Origin: Polaribacter sp. IC066
GTDB lineage: Bacteria > Bacteroidota > Bacteroidia > Flavobacteriales > Flavobacteriaceae
NCBI RefSeq assembly: GCF_007997085.1
Contig: NZ_VORR01000011.1
Location: forward strand, 1 to 64,000
DNA: 64,000 nucleotides
Direction: 5' to 3'
The translations under genes were made by a program, and so were the position numbers. The notes under the pieces are model-generated. The model saw only the letters and a list, made by a program, of their open reading frames with translations, did no database searches and was not told where the DNA came from. Below, piece by piece: positions 1 to 8,897 of this stretch. Each line of letters begins with the position of its first letter. Position 1 is the stretch's first letter.

Positions 1-21
1 GAGTAGGTCGCCGCCTTTCTT
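1..21 (+). rRNA. 5S ribosomal RNA, 3' end only
   Basis: The first bases, GAGTAGGTCGCCGCC followed by TTTCTT, match the conserved 3' end of Bacteroidota 5S rRNA (the helix I/V strand with GAGAGTAGGTCG). A rho-independent terminator follows at once, as expected at the end of an rrn operon. The rest of the gene lies left of the window. The call rests on recognising a short conserved segment, so it is moderate. Confidence 0.55.
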
Positions 22-50
22 AGATCTGAACCTTGTTCAGATACTTAAAA

Positions 51-77
51 CCTCAATCTAACGATTGAGGTTTTTTT
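51..77 (+). terminator. Rho-independent terminator of the rRNA operon
   Basis: A perfect 8-bp stem, CCTCAATC and GATTGAGG with a TAAC loop, is followed by seven T. It sits about 30 nt after the putative 5S end and would close the rRNA transcript. Confidence 0.85.
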
Positions 78-229
78 ATGACCAAAAACGAGATAGTTGT
101 TAATCTTAATAGCTTAAGTAGGGCTTGTTAAAAATTGTATGCTGGGGGATGTAGTGGCTAAGCATAAATAGTGGGAAACTAAAAAAATATATGCAGGTTT
201 TACTGTTTCCAAATAGCAGAGCATTAAAG

Positions 230-600
230 AGTACGTCGAGAAGTTCTGTAATGTTATAGTTAGTAATATCCCGTTTAAAGTCGAAAAATAAATATTTCTA
301 TATTATAGCACCTTGAAATCTTTCTTTAAATTGTTTGCTTTTCGCATTAAGATTGCATGTGAGTATTTACTGCTTTATTATTATGCTGTGGAATATATTC
401 TTATGGTGTAAAGCAGTATTCTAGCACTACTATAAAGGCCTTTAATTTGTGCTTGCGGCACTTTTTCATGCCATTTAGCCAGCCTTATAAGTTTCGAAGT
501 TTTATACTTTTCTTGGTTATAAATCTAGGATAGGTTTGTAAATAATTTAGATACATCTTCTGTATCTAGCCATCGTTTAAAGAGTATATTAGTGTCATAA
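230..600 (-). pseudogene. Transposase C-terminal remnant, ISAon1/ISL3-like
   Basis: Read on the minus strand, about 60 codons from roughly 575 to 395 give a protein-like stretch with IYNQEKYKTSK, KLIRLAKWHEKV and SARILLY. It matches in order the region before the catalytic C-terminus of ISAon1-family transposases. After a frameshift, NAKSKQFKERFQGA and EIFIFRL resemble the typical FNAKIKxFRxxFRG and FFLFRL end. It has at least one in-frame TAG (probably from CAG) and several frameshifts, so it is dead. No terminal repeats were found. The family call comes from recalled family motifs without any search. Confidence 0.45.
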
Positions 601-1869
601 GCGCGGCTTTTAGATCATTTTTATAGAGATTACAAACTAATTATTTGCTTTTGCAAGTACTTGATTAAAAAACACATCGAATAGAAAGTATTTTTGACTT
701 GTATTTTAAATACGATCTTTTATTTTTTTTAGGGTGGTACTTTCCTTGTCACTAGCATTCCAATTTGTTTAATTCTATTCTTTTGTAAAGCTTTTATAAC
801 GATTAAACTCGCATCAATAGAAGTTTACTTTTTAAAGGACCTATTTTGTTAAAGGGCAACATCAGTTCCTTGCGTTAGATGACAGATTTCTACTCCCGAA
901 GTTTCGGAATATAACATTCACAATCTAAACCCGACATACGATAATTTTAGTAAGAATTCAAAAGATATAAAGCGGTTAAGTGTCTTACAGCTCTTTTTCG
1001 GTCTGGACACGATAGCGAAATATCTTGTAGAATTCAATAAAATTATCAGAAGTCTAGATTTTTGTTTCTTGGTATTTATCCCGAGCGAAGTCGAAAGGTC
1101 AATGGAAAAGAAAAATGAATAAAATTGTAAGACAACTTTAAAGTATAATTACTCTGAGGTTAATGACCATTATATCTGCTATTTTAAAGTCACTTCATTA
1201 ATCTTTGAATTGGCTTGAAAGTCTTTTAGAATTAAGAGAATATAAATTATTGATAACGCTTTTCTAATTTATTATAACCGACTAGTATTTTTTTATAATA
1301 AGCAGTAATTTTAGTTAAAATTTTCTTGCGGAGTGCTGCTAGTTATCAATTTTTTGTAACTACTTTTTATAGTGTTCATTTAGCCAAGATCATACGAGGA
1401 TATAAAATCCTATTTTCTCGAAGAGGAAATCTTCAATATTAGTTTTCTAAAATAATCTTTAGAATTGGATATAATCAGGTTTAATTCTTCTGTAATTATA
1501 TTTAAGTTTATAAAATAGTAATGATGAGCTCTATTTTTAGATTTGTATTTACTTATTTAGGGTTATCAGCAAGTAAATCTAATAATAATTTAGCAAGTGC
1601 AATTTAGTTAGTCATCATTTATAAAATTTATATACCACCAATTTGAAGCTAATTTCTTATTAATTTAAAAGTTTTTAATGCTCTGGATTCATAGGTTATG
1701 GATAAAGAATAAACTCTTTTTATTTTTGGTAGTTGAATAGAATTTAACTTAAAAAATTGTTTTTTACTACTTATTAATATTTCTTTGCGATAAATGTTTT
1801 TTCTTCTAATAAATTTCTAGTGAGCAAAGTATTTATCACCATCATTTTACTTGAAAATTTTATATTTAA
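601..1869. other. Gene-free, decayed DNA with two short dispersed repeats
   Basis: No convincing coding frame is visible on either strand over about 1.27 kb. It contains the near-palindrome TCCCGAAGTTTCGGAA at 894-909, also found at 39642-39657, and GAGCGAAGTCGAAAGG at 1083-1098, a type of short repeat often seen between flavobacterial genes. The rest looks like eroded sequence next to the rRNA operon. Confidence 0.5.
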
Positions 1870-3821
1870 TTATGCTCTACAGGGTTTGGTTATAATTCAA
1901 TACTTTCAGAATTGGAAGCAGATGCATCAGGTTCTATGATTGCACTTGTCCATGTATTTATAGATTTGCTGCATTGAATTCTACTGCGGTTCCGTAAATA
2001 AATATGTCGTTTACAAATGCATTTACATTTTGATACAATGAGAATCGTAAATACCTAGTGAAAATGGTGTTCTGTTTGTATTCCATTTTTTGAAACTATC
2101 GCAAGGGTCTATAAAAAAAATAGTCCATTTAGATATTTCGCCGTATTCTATTGAGAGATCCTGCTTATTATGCATATCATTCAAATTTTTTTGAGAGATT
2201 TTGCACCCTTTCTCTAAATCGATAAGTACATGATAAGATTCCTGCTTCATAATGTAATTTAGTTTCCAAGAATTACTGGTTGCATGTTCTCCTTATTGTT
2301 CATCTAAATGCTGTTCATCAAGCAAAACTAATGGCGTGTTTAAACTTCCTCATTTTACCAAATCTGTAATTATGTTTGGTGTTATTTTTATATCGTTGCC
2401 ATCGATAATCTCTTTTTTTTTCGGTTCCTCTATTTTGAATCCAATAGGAACAGGGTATTTAAATATAAATATTGCATTAATCGCTGCGAATGGACTTTCT
2501 TTCATAGATAAACGTAAACAACGTGTGTCGATTTCTTTTATATGTTTATTTTAGAATTGAAATTTATCTAATAAATAAATAAAGCAACCCTATTGGATGA
2601 ATTTCCATATTCAATAGAAAAATCATAAGCATCGTGCATATCGTGAAGATGTACTTCTGAATTATGATACTCTTTTCCTAAATCGATCACGACATAATAC
2701 AGAGCATTGGTGTTTTTATAGCTGGTTTCCAAGAGTGGCTTATGGCTTTTTCTCTGGCATTTTCTGTAAAGTAATTTGAGTTATCAGATTGATTTAGGAA
2801 AAATGTAACATCGGTATCATAGTGGTTATGTTCTGCAGTTACCTAGTTAATTTCGTTGTAATTTTTTATAATATGATTTCCGTTAATTGTTTTAAAATAA
2901 TTTCGATTGATTTTTAGTGGAGCGAGCGTATCACTAATTGAACGGTTGTCTGTAAAAATTCCTAAATTAGAAGCTATGTAATTATTGCTAAACGTACTAT
3001 GGCCTTTGCCATATATTGCAATACCCGTTGAAGGAGCTTCTATAAGATTATTGTTCTAGGCATTTACAACACTGTTAACGCCAATTTGTAGGATGCTGGT
3101 TTGATACTGGATATTACTTAAAGCTGCATTTAAGAGTGTATTATTATAAATTTAGACATCTTCAACCATATTGGCTATTTGTATAGATTCTCTTAAGGTA
3201 TTTCGAACAATATTATTGTACATTTTGACATGTTTAAACTCCATTCCTGGTGATTTGGTTTCCCTTAAATACATCCCTTCTGATACATTTTCTATAAAAC
3301 AATCGTGTATACTTAAATTTTTAAAGACAGGTTAATGAAAAGGAGGATTGCTATTATAATTTTTTTTAGTCATAATACCGAAAAACCCATCGGGATCTAT
3401 TTTTATAAATTCAGCTTCACAATCAAAACTTAATTCTGCAAACACTAATCCGCATTCATCCGCAGATAATTCAAATCCGTATTTGTAGTTTGGATGTTCG
3501 GCGCCACTAATTTTTATATACCTACAATTTTCAAAAGTAATAGTGCGCCACCTGTAGGTGTCGCGCCTCTCAATTTTTACTTGACCGCCCTTGTTGATAA
3601 TCACAAGCGGATTATTGATATCTCTATTTGTAAATTGAAACCTTAAAGTATTTGTTCTAGAAGAAGCAATAAATATGGTGTCTCCGGCAATGGTTGCGCT
3701 GCCTAATCTTTGTTGATTTACATAATAAGGGAAACTGTGGTCAATTATAAAGTTCTGATATTTAAATTAATAAAGTAAACTAATACATAAAGTAAGAATA
3801 CGAAAAAAAGCTGTTTTTCAT
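1870..3821 (-). pseudogene. Broken secreted right-handed beta-helix protein with discoidin-like modules
   Basis: The minus strand carries a long decayed gene. From about 3760 to 2720 one frame runs through with four nonsense codons (at CAT-TAA-CCT, GTC-TAA-ATT, GCC-TAG-AAC and AAC-TAG-GTA, each explainable as CAA or CAG changed to a stop). It encodes repeated short segments such as FENCRYIKISG, VKMYNNIVRNT and GKGHSTFSNNYI, typical of right-handed beta-helix (pectate-lyase-like) folds. A frameshift near 2710 leads into ALYYVVIDLGKEY and DAYDFSIEYG, a discoidin/F5-8C-like module. A second copy of that module is at 2250-2023 (SYHVLIDLEKG, SIEYGEISKWTIFF), followed by a NDIFIYG-like end and a possible PNPV-type T9SS tail near 1885. 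A decayed signal peptide starts at 3821. It was probably a T9SS-exported glycan lyase or binding protein. Confidence 0.55.
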
Positions 3822-4135
3822 GAGGGAAATATAAAATGGAATTAAAATTAGCAATGCCAAAATAAACCCTAGTTATATTTCTTGTTTATCGTTTATTTAG
3901 AAAATGATACTTTCTTTAAGGTATCGTAATACTATCAGTAAGAGCTACTTTTACTTTTTATTTTAAACTATTTTATCAAAAGATTATCAATAAAATACTG
4001 CATGCATGGTATCATTTTTTATAGTTTGCCAGTAATAAAGTAGCGGAATTAACTTTTATTGATGGCGGAATTATACGCTTCCGATCTTTTATAATGCCTT
4101 TATTTTGGTTCTTTTAAATACTGTTTAACAAACAA
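3822..4135. other. Intergenic stretch without recognisable content
   Basis: About 310 AT-rich bases lie between the broken beta-helix gene and the 3' end of the next minus-strand gene. No coding frame, clear terminator or repeat was seen. Confidence 0.4.
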
Positions 4136-4873
4136 TTAATCTGTGCTTGTTTTCTCATTTTGATCAACCAAAACATATTTATCAATAATATAAGTCGTAA
4201 TCGGTTTTAATTCTTTTAAGGTTTCTGGGTGTATACCTCGATGTGTAAAAAAACTAATTTCTCCTATCTCCGATTTTCCATACCATATAGTTGGTCTTCC
4301 GTAGGAGAAAAAAGAAGTTTCGTTGGTTACTTCTATCTTCTTAAATTTATCAATAGCAATATTGTACCGCCCATTATTGATTGCATTTTTTGCGGCACAA
4401 GAAGATTCTTCGAAAAGATTAGTATTCCAAATAATACAATCTGCGGTGGCAGCAGTGTTGTATCTGTAAATAAAAAAAAGTAGCGGAAAGATACATAGTA
4501 TACCAACCGAGACCATTATTTTTTGGGCGGATACTTTTTCTTTAAAACGCCAAGTATTCTTCTTATTGCTGCGTTTAATAATTTTTTCTGTTGGTCCTTT
4601 TTCTGCTGCATACTCCTCATAATTTTTATAATTTAAGTATTGTGCCATCACATCACACAGAAATTTATCTGGCTCTTTTACACTTACCTTTTTTTTGTTT
4701 TCAACATACTTTTCATAAATTCTTGTTGCTTTTTTTACTCCAATATAATTTCTATCATGATACCCAACTTCTTGAAGCTCTTGAACCCAAAAGACAGCTT
4801 TCGCATTTTTATTCTTCTTCAGTTCTCGTTTTTCAATCTCACAAAAAAAATCTATAACAAGTTGTTTGATCAT
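4136..4873 (-). CDS. Hypothetical single-pass membrane protein (245 aa)
   Basis: I do not recognise a named family. The N-terminal 110 residues are basic and helical, with EYAAEKG near residue 90, and are probably cytosolic. One hydrophobic helix lies at about 119-137 (IMVSVGILCIFPLLFFIYR). The outer C-terminal part starts with CIIWNTNLFEESSC, which recalls a short Bacteroidota domain with the pattern C-x-x-W-x(n)-Y/F-E-x-x-x-C found at the ends of many otherwise unknown membrane proteins. The gene reads away from the two-component genes. Its upstream region carries a cluster of TAGACA/TGTCTA half-sites (4899-4970), so it may be regulated. The start ATG at 4873 gives the whole frame. The product could be a sensor or scaffold, but nothing shows a specific job. 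Confidence 0.65.
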   Translation of the reverse strand: MIKQLVIDFFCEIEKRELKKNKNAKAVFWVQELQEVGYHDRNYIGVKKATRIYEKYVENKKKVSVKEPDKFLCDVMAQYLNYKNYEEYAAEKGPTEKIIKRSNKKNTWRFKEKVSAQKIMVSVGILCIFPLLFFIYRYNTAATADCIIWNTNLFEESSCAAKNAINNGRYNIAIDKFKKIEVTNETSFFSYGRPTIWYGKSEIGEISFFTHRGIHPETLKELKPITTYIIDKYVLVDQNEKTSTD

Positions 4874-4898
4874 AGCTGCTTATTTAAGGATTCAAAAA

Positions 4899-4970
4899 TA
4901 GACATTTTAGACAAACTCTAGTTAAACTTGTCAAAAATTAGACAATTTATTGATGTCTAAAAACTGTCTA
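4899..4970. promoter_or_regulatory. Cluster of TAGACA / TGTCTA half-sites in a divergent promoter region
   Basis: Six close matches lie within 72 bp: AGACA at 4900, 4909 and 4940, and TGTC(T) at 4929, 4954 and 4965. The right pair, TGTCTAAAAAC then TGTCTAAAC, is a direct repeat with an 11-bp period, about one helical turn. The left pair is spaced 9 bp. The cluster lies between the minus-strand membrane gene (start 4873) and the plus-strand small lipoprotein/two-component genes. It looks like a multi-site operator. The binding protein is unknown; the neighbouring response regulator is an obvious candidate (inference). Confidence 0.4.
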
Positions 4971-5243
4971 AACCTTTATTACTATTAGTTTTAAATGACT
5001 GTTGATCTTTGCATAAGAATTAATCTTCTAAAAAAAAGACAGATAATTAATTCAGAAAAAGAGCATAGAATCGTTTTGTTTTTTTGTCTTGGGAAAACAG
5101 ACTTATACAACTATTTCATGCAAAAACTTCCCGCAGAAGAGGCGCGCGACTCTTTTAAATGTTTATGTGTTGTGAACAACAAAAAAGCTGAATTCTAAAA
5201 ATTCGGATAGCAACACTATTGTTTAATTTTTAAAAGAGCAATC

Positions 5244-5417
5244 ATGAAAAAAATATTTTTGGTATTCGCAATAGTATTTGCAAACAGTGTTTTTACATCT
5301 TGTACCGATTTAGATGAAAACCTAGAAAATGAATTTATAAAGTTAGAGACTTCAGTAACCGGAGGAGAAGATGGAGAAGATTTTGATGAAGAAGAAGAAC
5401 CTACAAATGGAGGCTAG
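5244..5417 (+). CDS. Small acidic lipoprotein (57 aa) upstream of the two-component system
   Basis: ATG at 5244 starts a complete 57-codon frame ending TAG at 5417. The N-terminus MKKIFLVFAIVFANSVFTSC is a lipoprotein signal with a lipobox-like TSC. The mature part is very acidic, with GGEDGEDFDEEEEP near the end and a GG terminus. The kinase gene starts 31 nt downstream on the same strand. Similar small acidic lipoproteins before TPR kinase/LuxR regulator pairs are, as I recall, common in flavobacteria. It may be a periplasmic ligand or accessory factor of the kinase, but that is inference. Confidence 0.7.
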   Translation: MKKIFLVFAIVFANSVFTSCTDLDENLENEFIKLETSVTGGEDGEDFDEEEEPTNGG

Positions 5418-5448
5418 TAATTTTAAATAATAATAGTATTTTAGAGGA

Positions 5449-7371
5449 ATGAAACAAGTAAAAGTTGCGTTCCTCTTTTTTATAATATTATTCTTTTTAT
5501 CCTGTAAAAAAGAAGTTTTTAAAGAAAATAATTCGTCTCAAAAAACATCTGAAGTGCAAAACACGTATCAGAGTTCGGCATATAAAAAACTTAAGTATCA
5601 AGAAAAACTTCAGGTGTCAAAAAAAATACTGCTAGAAGCATCTCTAAATAGTGCCGATAGGTATATGATTTTTAATAATATTAGCTACTTATACGGTAAA
5701 CTGAATAAAATTGATAGCTCAATTTATTATTCTAAAGAGATGTTACAGTTAGATCATGTTAAGAATAATGATCAGTATTTAGGAAATATTAATTATAAGT
5801 TAGGGGGGTATTTTATTAAAAAAGATCAAAGAGACAGCGCTTTTTATTATTATAATAGATCAAAAGAATATTTTTTGAATAGAAAAGACAGTATCTATGT
5901 TGGGCGCTGTTTTCTGAATATTGCTTATATAGAATCAAATTTTGGAAGTTATTCTAAAAGTGATTCATGTGCAGTAGCATCCATAAAGTTTATCAACAAA
6001 AAAAGAAAAATAACTACAGCATCTGCCTATAATATTTTAGCGATCAATTCTAAAAATAGATTTTTATATAACGATGCAATTTCTTATTATCTAAAAAGTA
6101 TCGATATTTCAAATAGTCAAAGGTCAAAAATAATTTATAAAAATAATTTGGCCAACGTTTATAAAGAACTCAAAAATTATTCAAAATCGATTTTAATTCT
6201 TGAAGACTTATTAAAAGACTCAATTAAAGACTTAAAAACAAAAGCAAGAATTATTGATAATTTAGCAGATGTAAAATGGTTAAAGAACCCAGAAGAGCCC
6301 ATTTTAAAAGAGTTATTAATGGCTAAATCGATTAGAATAGCACAAAAAGATAATTATGGGCTGTTAGCTAGCTATAGTCATTTGTCAGATTTTTTTAATA
6401 GAAAAGATAAAATGAAGTCATTGGTTTATGCGGAGAAAATGTACGAAACCTCAAAAAAATTATCGAGACCAAAAGACCAAATTGAAGCTATAACAAAAAT
6501 TTTAGCACTGCAAACGCCCCAGAAATCTATAAAATATTATAAAGAGAGTATACGTTTAAGAGATAGTTTACAAAAAACAGAAATAAAAAGACAGTATAAG
6601 TTTGCTAAAATTAAATACAATTTTGAAGAAGAAGAAAAAGAAAAGCAAAAATTTAAGACACTGTCTATTGAGAGTAGGTGGATTGCCGAGCAAGAAATTA
6701 ACCAGAAAAAAAACCTTTTAATTGTTGGTGTTTTATTAGTATTGGGCTTGCTTTTTTTGATGTACAAAAGAAAGCAACAGCATAAAAAAGGAATTTTACA
6801 AGAAACCTATACCACAGAAATAAGAATAGCAAAAAAATTACACGACGAATTAGGAAACGATATTTTTAAGACACTTACCAAGATTCAGAGTACAAAATTT
6901 AAGACGCAAGATATTATACATGATTTAGATAAAATATATATGCAAGCGCGATCAATTTCTCATGAGAATGATTCTATTGAAACAGGTAACAATTTTGAAA
7001 ATTATTTTAGAGATTTAGTAGCAAGTTATAATTCGGATGATTGTAAAATTACTTTAAAAGATTTAGCTGATTTAAATTTAAACGAATTAGAGCAAGAAAA
7101 GCAAGTTGTGTTTTATCGTGTTTTTAATGAGCTTTTTGTAAATATGAAAAAGCACAGCAAAGCTAGCTTGGTGGTCATTTCTTGTAAAAAAATAAAGAAT
7201 TATTTAGAGGTTGTGTATGCTGATAACGGCGTAGGTTTTAAGGATGAAAAAATTATTTTTAAAAATGGACTTATAAATATGGAAACCCGTACAAAAACTA
7301 TTAAAGGATTAATTATCTTTGAAAACCGAATTACGGGCGGATTGAAAGTCGTTTTCAGTTTTAAAAAATAA
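5449..7371 (+). CDS. TPR-containing sensor histidine kinase (HisKA_3 / NarL-type)
   Basis: The N-terminus ends in a lipobox-like FFLSC at about residue 20, so the sensor part is exported and possibly lipid-anchored. Residues about 50-400 form degenerate tetratricopeptide repeats (for example YYYNRSKEYFLNRKDSIYVG), a periplasmic protein-binding solenoid. A membrane helix lies at about 423-442 (LLIVGVLLVLGLLFLMYK). The phosphoacceptor is H465 in AKKLHDELGNDIF, the HisKA_3 H-box. The ATPase part follows, with an N-box at NELFVNMKKHSKA and G-boxes at DNGVGF and NGLINM. The regulator gene starts 3 nt after the stop, so kinase and regulator are co-transcribed. All catalytic motifs look intact. The signal is unknown; the small lipoprotein just upstream is a candidate partner. 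Confidence 0.9.
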   Translation: MKQVKVAFLFFIILFFLSCKKEVFKENNSSQKTSEVQNTYQSSAYKKLKYQEKLQVSKKILLEASLNSADRYMIFNNISYLYGKLNKIDSSIYYSKEMLQLDHVKNNDQYLGNINYKLGGYFIKKDQRDSAFYYYNRSKEYFLNRKDSIYVGRCFLNIAYIESNFGSYSKSDSCAVASIKFINKKRKITTASAYNILAINSKNRFLYNDAISYYLKSIDISNSQRSKIIYKNNLANVYKELKNYSKSILILEDLLKDSIKDLKTKARIIDNLADVKWLKNPEEPILKELLMAKSIRIAQKDNYGLLASYSHLSDFFNRKDKMKSLVYAEKMYETSKKLSRPKDQIEAITKILALQTPQKSIKYYKESIRLRDSLQKTEIKRQYKFAKIKYNFEEEEKEKQKFKTLSIESRWIAEQEINQKKNLLIVGVLLVLGLLFLMYKRKQQHKKGILQETYTTEIRIAKKLHDELGNDIFKTLTKIQSTKFKTQDIIHDLDKIYMQARSISHENDSIETGNNFENYFRDLVASYNSDDCKITLKDLADLNLNELEQEKQVVFYRVFNELFVNMKKHSKASLVVISCKKIKNYLEVVYADNGVGFKDEKIIFKNGLINMETRTKTIKGLIIFENRITGGLKVVFSFKK

Positions 7372-7374
7372 AAA

Positions 7375-8043
7375 ATGATAGAAAAAGTTTTAGTTGTAGA
7401 AGATTTTGATGTTATCAATAGTGGCATAAATTCTGCCCTAGAAAAAATGGAAATAAAACAAATAGATTCTGTTCCTTATTGCGATGAAGCTTTTTATAAA
7501 ATTAAAAATGCTGCTGTCATAAAAGAACCGTACAACTTGATTATTTCAGATTTGTCATTTGTGAATGATGGTACTCCGCAAAAATTAAAATCGGGTGAAG
7601 AGCTGATAGCAAAAATACGCACAGAATTTCCTGATTTAAAAATAATTGTTTTTTCAGTTGAAGACAAACCTTATAGAATTCAACACTTATATCATACTCT
7701 AAAAATTCAAGGCTACGTCTGGAAAAATAGAAACGGATTAAAAGAATTAAAAGAAGCAATCCATTCCGTTTTTACTTCCAACGAGTTTTATATTTCGCCA
7801 GAATTAAATAGTGCAGTACATCCTAAAAAAGCTATAGAGATTACCGAATTTGATGTTTTTTTAATCGCGTCTTTATCGCAAGGTTTTCTGCAAGAAGACA
7901 TCAGTAAAAAATTAAAAAAGAAAGGCACCATACCATCTAGTGTAAGTGCTGTAGAAAAAAGATTAAAAATTTTGAAAGAACATTTTAATGCAAAAAACCC
8001 TGCGCACTTGGTAGCTATAGCTAAAGATTTCGGACTTATTTAA
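7375..8043 (+). CDS. Response regulator with receiver and LuxR-like DNA-binding domain
   Basis: The receiver domain covers about residues 1-135, with the acidic pair E9-D10 in VLVVEDFD and the phosphorylation site D59 in LIISDLSF. Residues about 155-222 form a helix-turn-helix region (DVFLIASLSQGF, SVSAVEKRLKILKEHF) like the divergent LuxR/GerE-type outputs of Bacteroidota regulators. It starts 3 nt after the kinase gene and is followed by a strong terminator, so the unit ends here. It should bind DNA as a dimer on phosphorylation by the upstream kinase. Its targets are not shown by the sequence; the repeated sites at 4899-4970 are one possibility. Confidence 0.88.
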   Translation: MIEKVLVVEDFDVINSGINSALEKMEIKQIDSVPYCDEAFYKIKNAAVIKEPYNLIISDLSFVNDGTPQKLKSGEELIAKIRTEFPDLKIIVFSVEDKPYRIQHLYHTLKIQGYVWKNRNGLKELKEAIHSVFTSNEFYISPELNSAVHPKKAIEITEFDVFLIASLSQGFLQEDISKKLKKKGTIPSSVSAVEKRLKILKEHFNAKNPAHLVAIAKDFGLI

Positions 8044-8067
8044 CACTTGATTTAAATAAAATTATGC

Positions 8068-8095
8068 AGACTACGGAAACCCGTAGTCTTTTTTT
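8068..8095 (+). terminator. Rho-independent terminator after the two-component operon
   Basis: A perfect 9-bp stem, AGACTACGG and CCGTAGTCT with an AAAC loop, is followed by a T run starting 25 nt after the regulator stop codon. Confidence 0.9.
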
Positions 8096-8142
8096 GTTTT
8101 ATAGTGTTAGTTTTGACTTTTAATCAGAAGGAAAAGAAAAAA

Positions 8143-8522
8143 ATGGGACTATTTAATCAATCACTCGAAAACGCAGGTGAAGTTTTTACAGAAAAACTAT
8201 ATGAGAAATATAAAAGATTACTCATAGAAAGCGAAGTGGTTGAATTAGGTTTTAAACTTTTTAGAGATATTTTTATGTTTACCAATAAAAAATCGATACT
8301 TATAGATATTCAAGGTTTAACTGGCGGTAAAATAGAATATATATCGATGCCTTATAAAAGTGTCTCTAGGTTTTCTTTAGAAACAGTAGATGCTTTTGAT
8401 TTAGATGTAGAACTAAAAATATGGATACCTAGTTAAAATATGCCAGCAGTTCGTAAAAAGTTCAACAAAAGTATCAATGTTTACGGTATCCAAAATATCT
8501 GGCAAGTAAAATTTTATAATAG
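8143..8522 (+). pseudogene. Bacterial PH-domain protein (bPH_1/DUF1696-like) with an in-frame stop
   Basis: The frame from ATG 8143 (MGLFNQSLENAGEV) matches the small cytosolic bacterial pleckstrin-homology family, with FKLFRDIFMFTNKKSILID, KIEYISMPYKSVSRFS and DLDVELKIWI in the usual order. Translation stops at TAA 8434-8436 after WIPS. The same frame continues directly after that stop with NMPAVRKKFNKSINVYGIQNI, which is the normal C-terminal helix of the family. The stop is therefore a single nonsense change, most simply CAA to TAA. An upstream ATG at 8104 is possible but the family normally begins at MGL. The product is a 98-residue truncated protein that may or may not fold. The family's function is unknown. 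Confidence 0.6.
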
Positions 8523-8549
8523 TATTATGCGAAGAGAGAGTTTTATTTC

Positions 8550-8582
8550 AACGCCTTACGATTTTCTGTAAGGCGTTGTTTT
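8550..8582 (+). terminator. Rho-independent terminator after the PH-domain gene
   Basis: A 10-bp stem, AACGCCTTAC and GTAAGGCGTT with an 8-nt loop, is followed by GTTTTT. It closes the PH-domain transcript before the next small gene. Confidence 0.8.
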
Positions 8583-8615
8583 TAATAAGTTCTACTTTTG
8601 AAAAAAAAATAAGCA

Positions 8616-8822
8616 ATGACAACCTATTACGTAAATAATAAAGCACAAGAAAACGGAGATCACGAAGTACATAAAGAAGATTGTATGTATTTATCTTCAA
8701 TTATAAGTAGTATAGACGTAGGTGATTATTATGGTTGCGATGCCGCCATTAGAAAAGCTAAAACTATTTATGCACAATCAAACGGTTGTTTTTATTGTTG
8801 CAAAGCTTGCCATACTTCTTGA
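8616..8822 (+). CDS. Small cysteine-rich protein of unknown function (68 aa)
   Basis: The protein begins TTYYVNNKAQENGDHEVHK and ends with NGCFYCCKACHTS. It has six cysteines, four of them (C-x-x-C-C-x-x-C) near the end, plus conserved-looking H-E-V-H, which suggests metal binding. I recall many short Bacteroidota proteins with the same YYVN-x-x-AQ-x-NGDHEVH start and C-x-x-C-x-x-x-CHT end, all without known function. There is no signal peptide, so it is probably cytosolic. It lies 75 nt upstream of the large envelope operon on the same strand with no terminator between, so it may be its first gene or an independent neighbour. Confidence 0.75.
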   Translation: MTTYYVNNKAQENGDHEVHKEDCMYLSSIISSIDVGDYYGCDAAIRKAKTIYAQSNGCFYCCKACHTS

Positions 8823-8897
8823 AAAATAAGTTTGTGAATTTTAAAGGAGGTGAAAAGAGTAGGATATAATATAAACAAAAAATAAACTTATTAATTT

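Noticed and set aside
2336..2554. Plus-strand 72-codon hydrophobic frame
   Set aside because: It is antisense to the decayed beta-helix/discoidin gene, whose minus-strand translation is more protein-like.
4229..4921. Several plus-strand frames opposite the 245-residue membrane protein
   Set aside because: They are antisense shadows rich in Phe/Ser/Leu with no protein-like features.
5001..5012. TTGATCTTTG as a flavobacterial -7 box (TAnnTTTG)
   Set aside because: One mismatch and no matching -33 TTG at the right distance; too weak to annotate.
4995..5198. Open frame of 67 codons upstream of the small lipoprotein gene
   Set aside because: No family resemblance and no signal or domain pattern; it overlaps the likely promoter/5' leader of the two-component operon. 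Kept out as probable non-coding leader.
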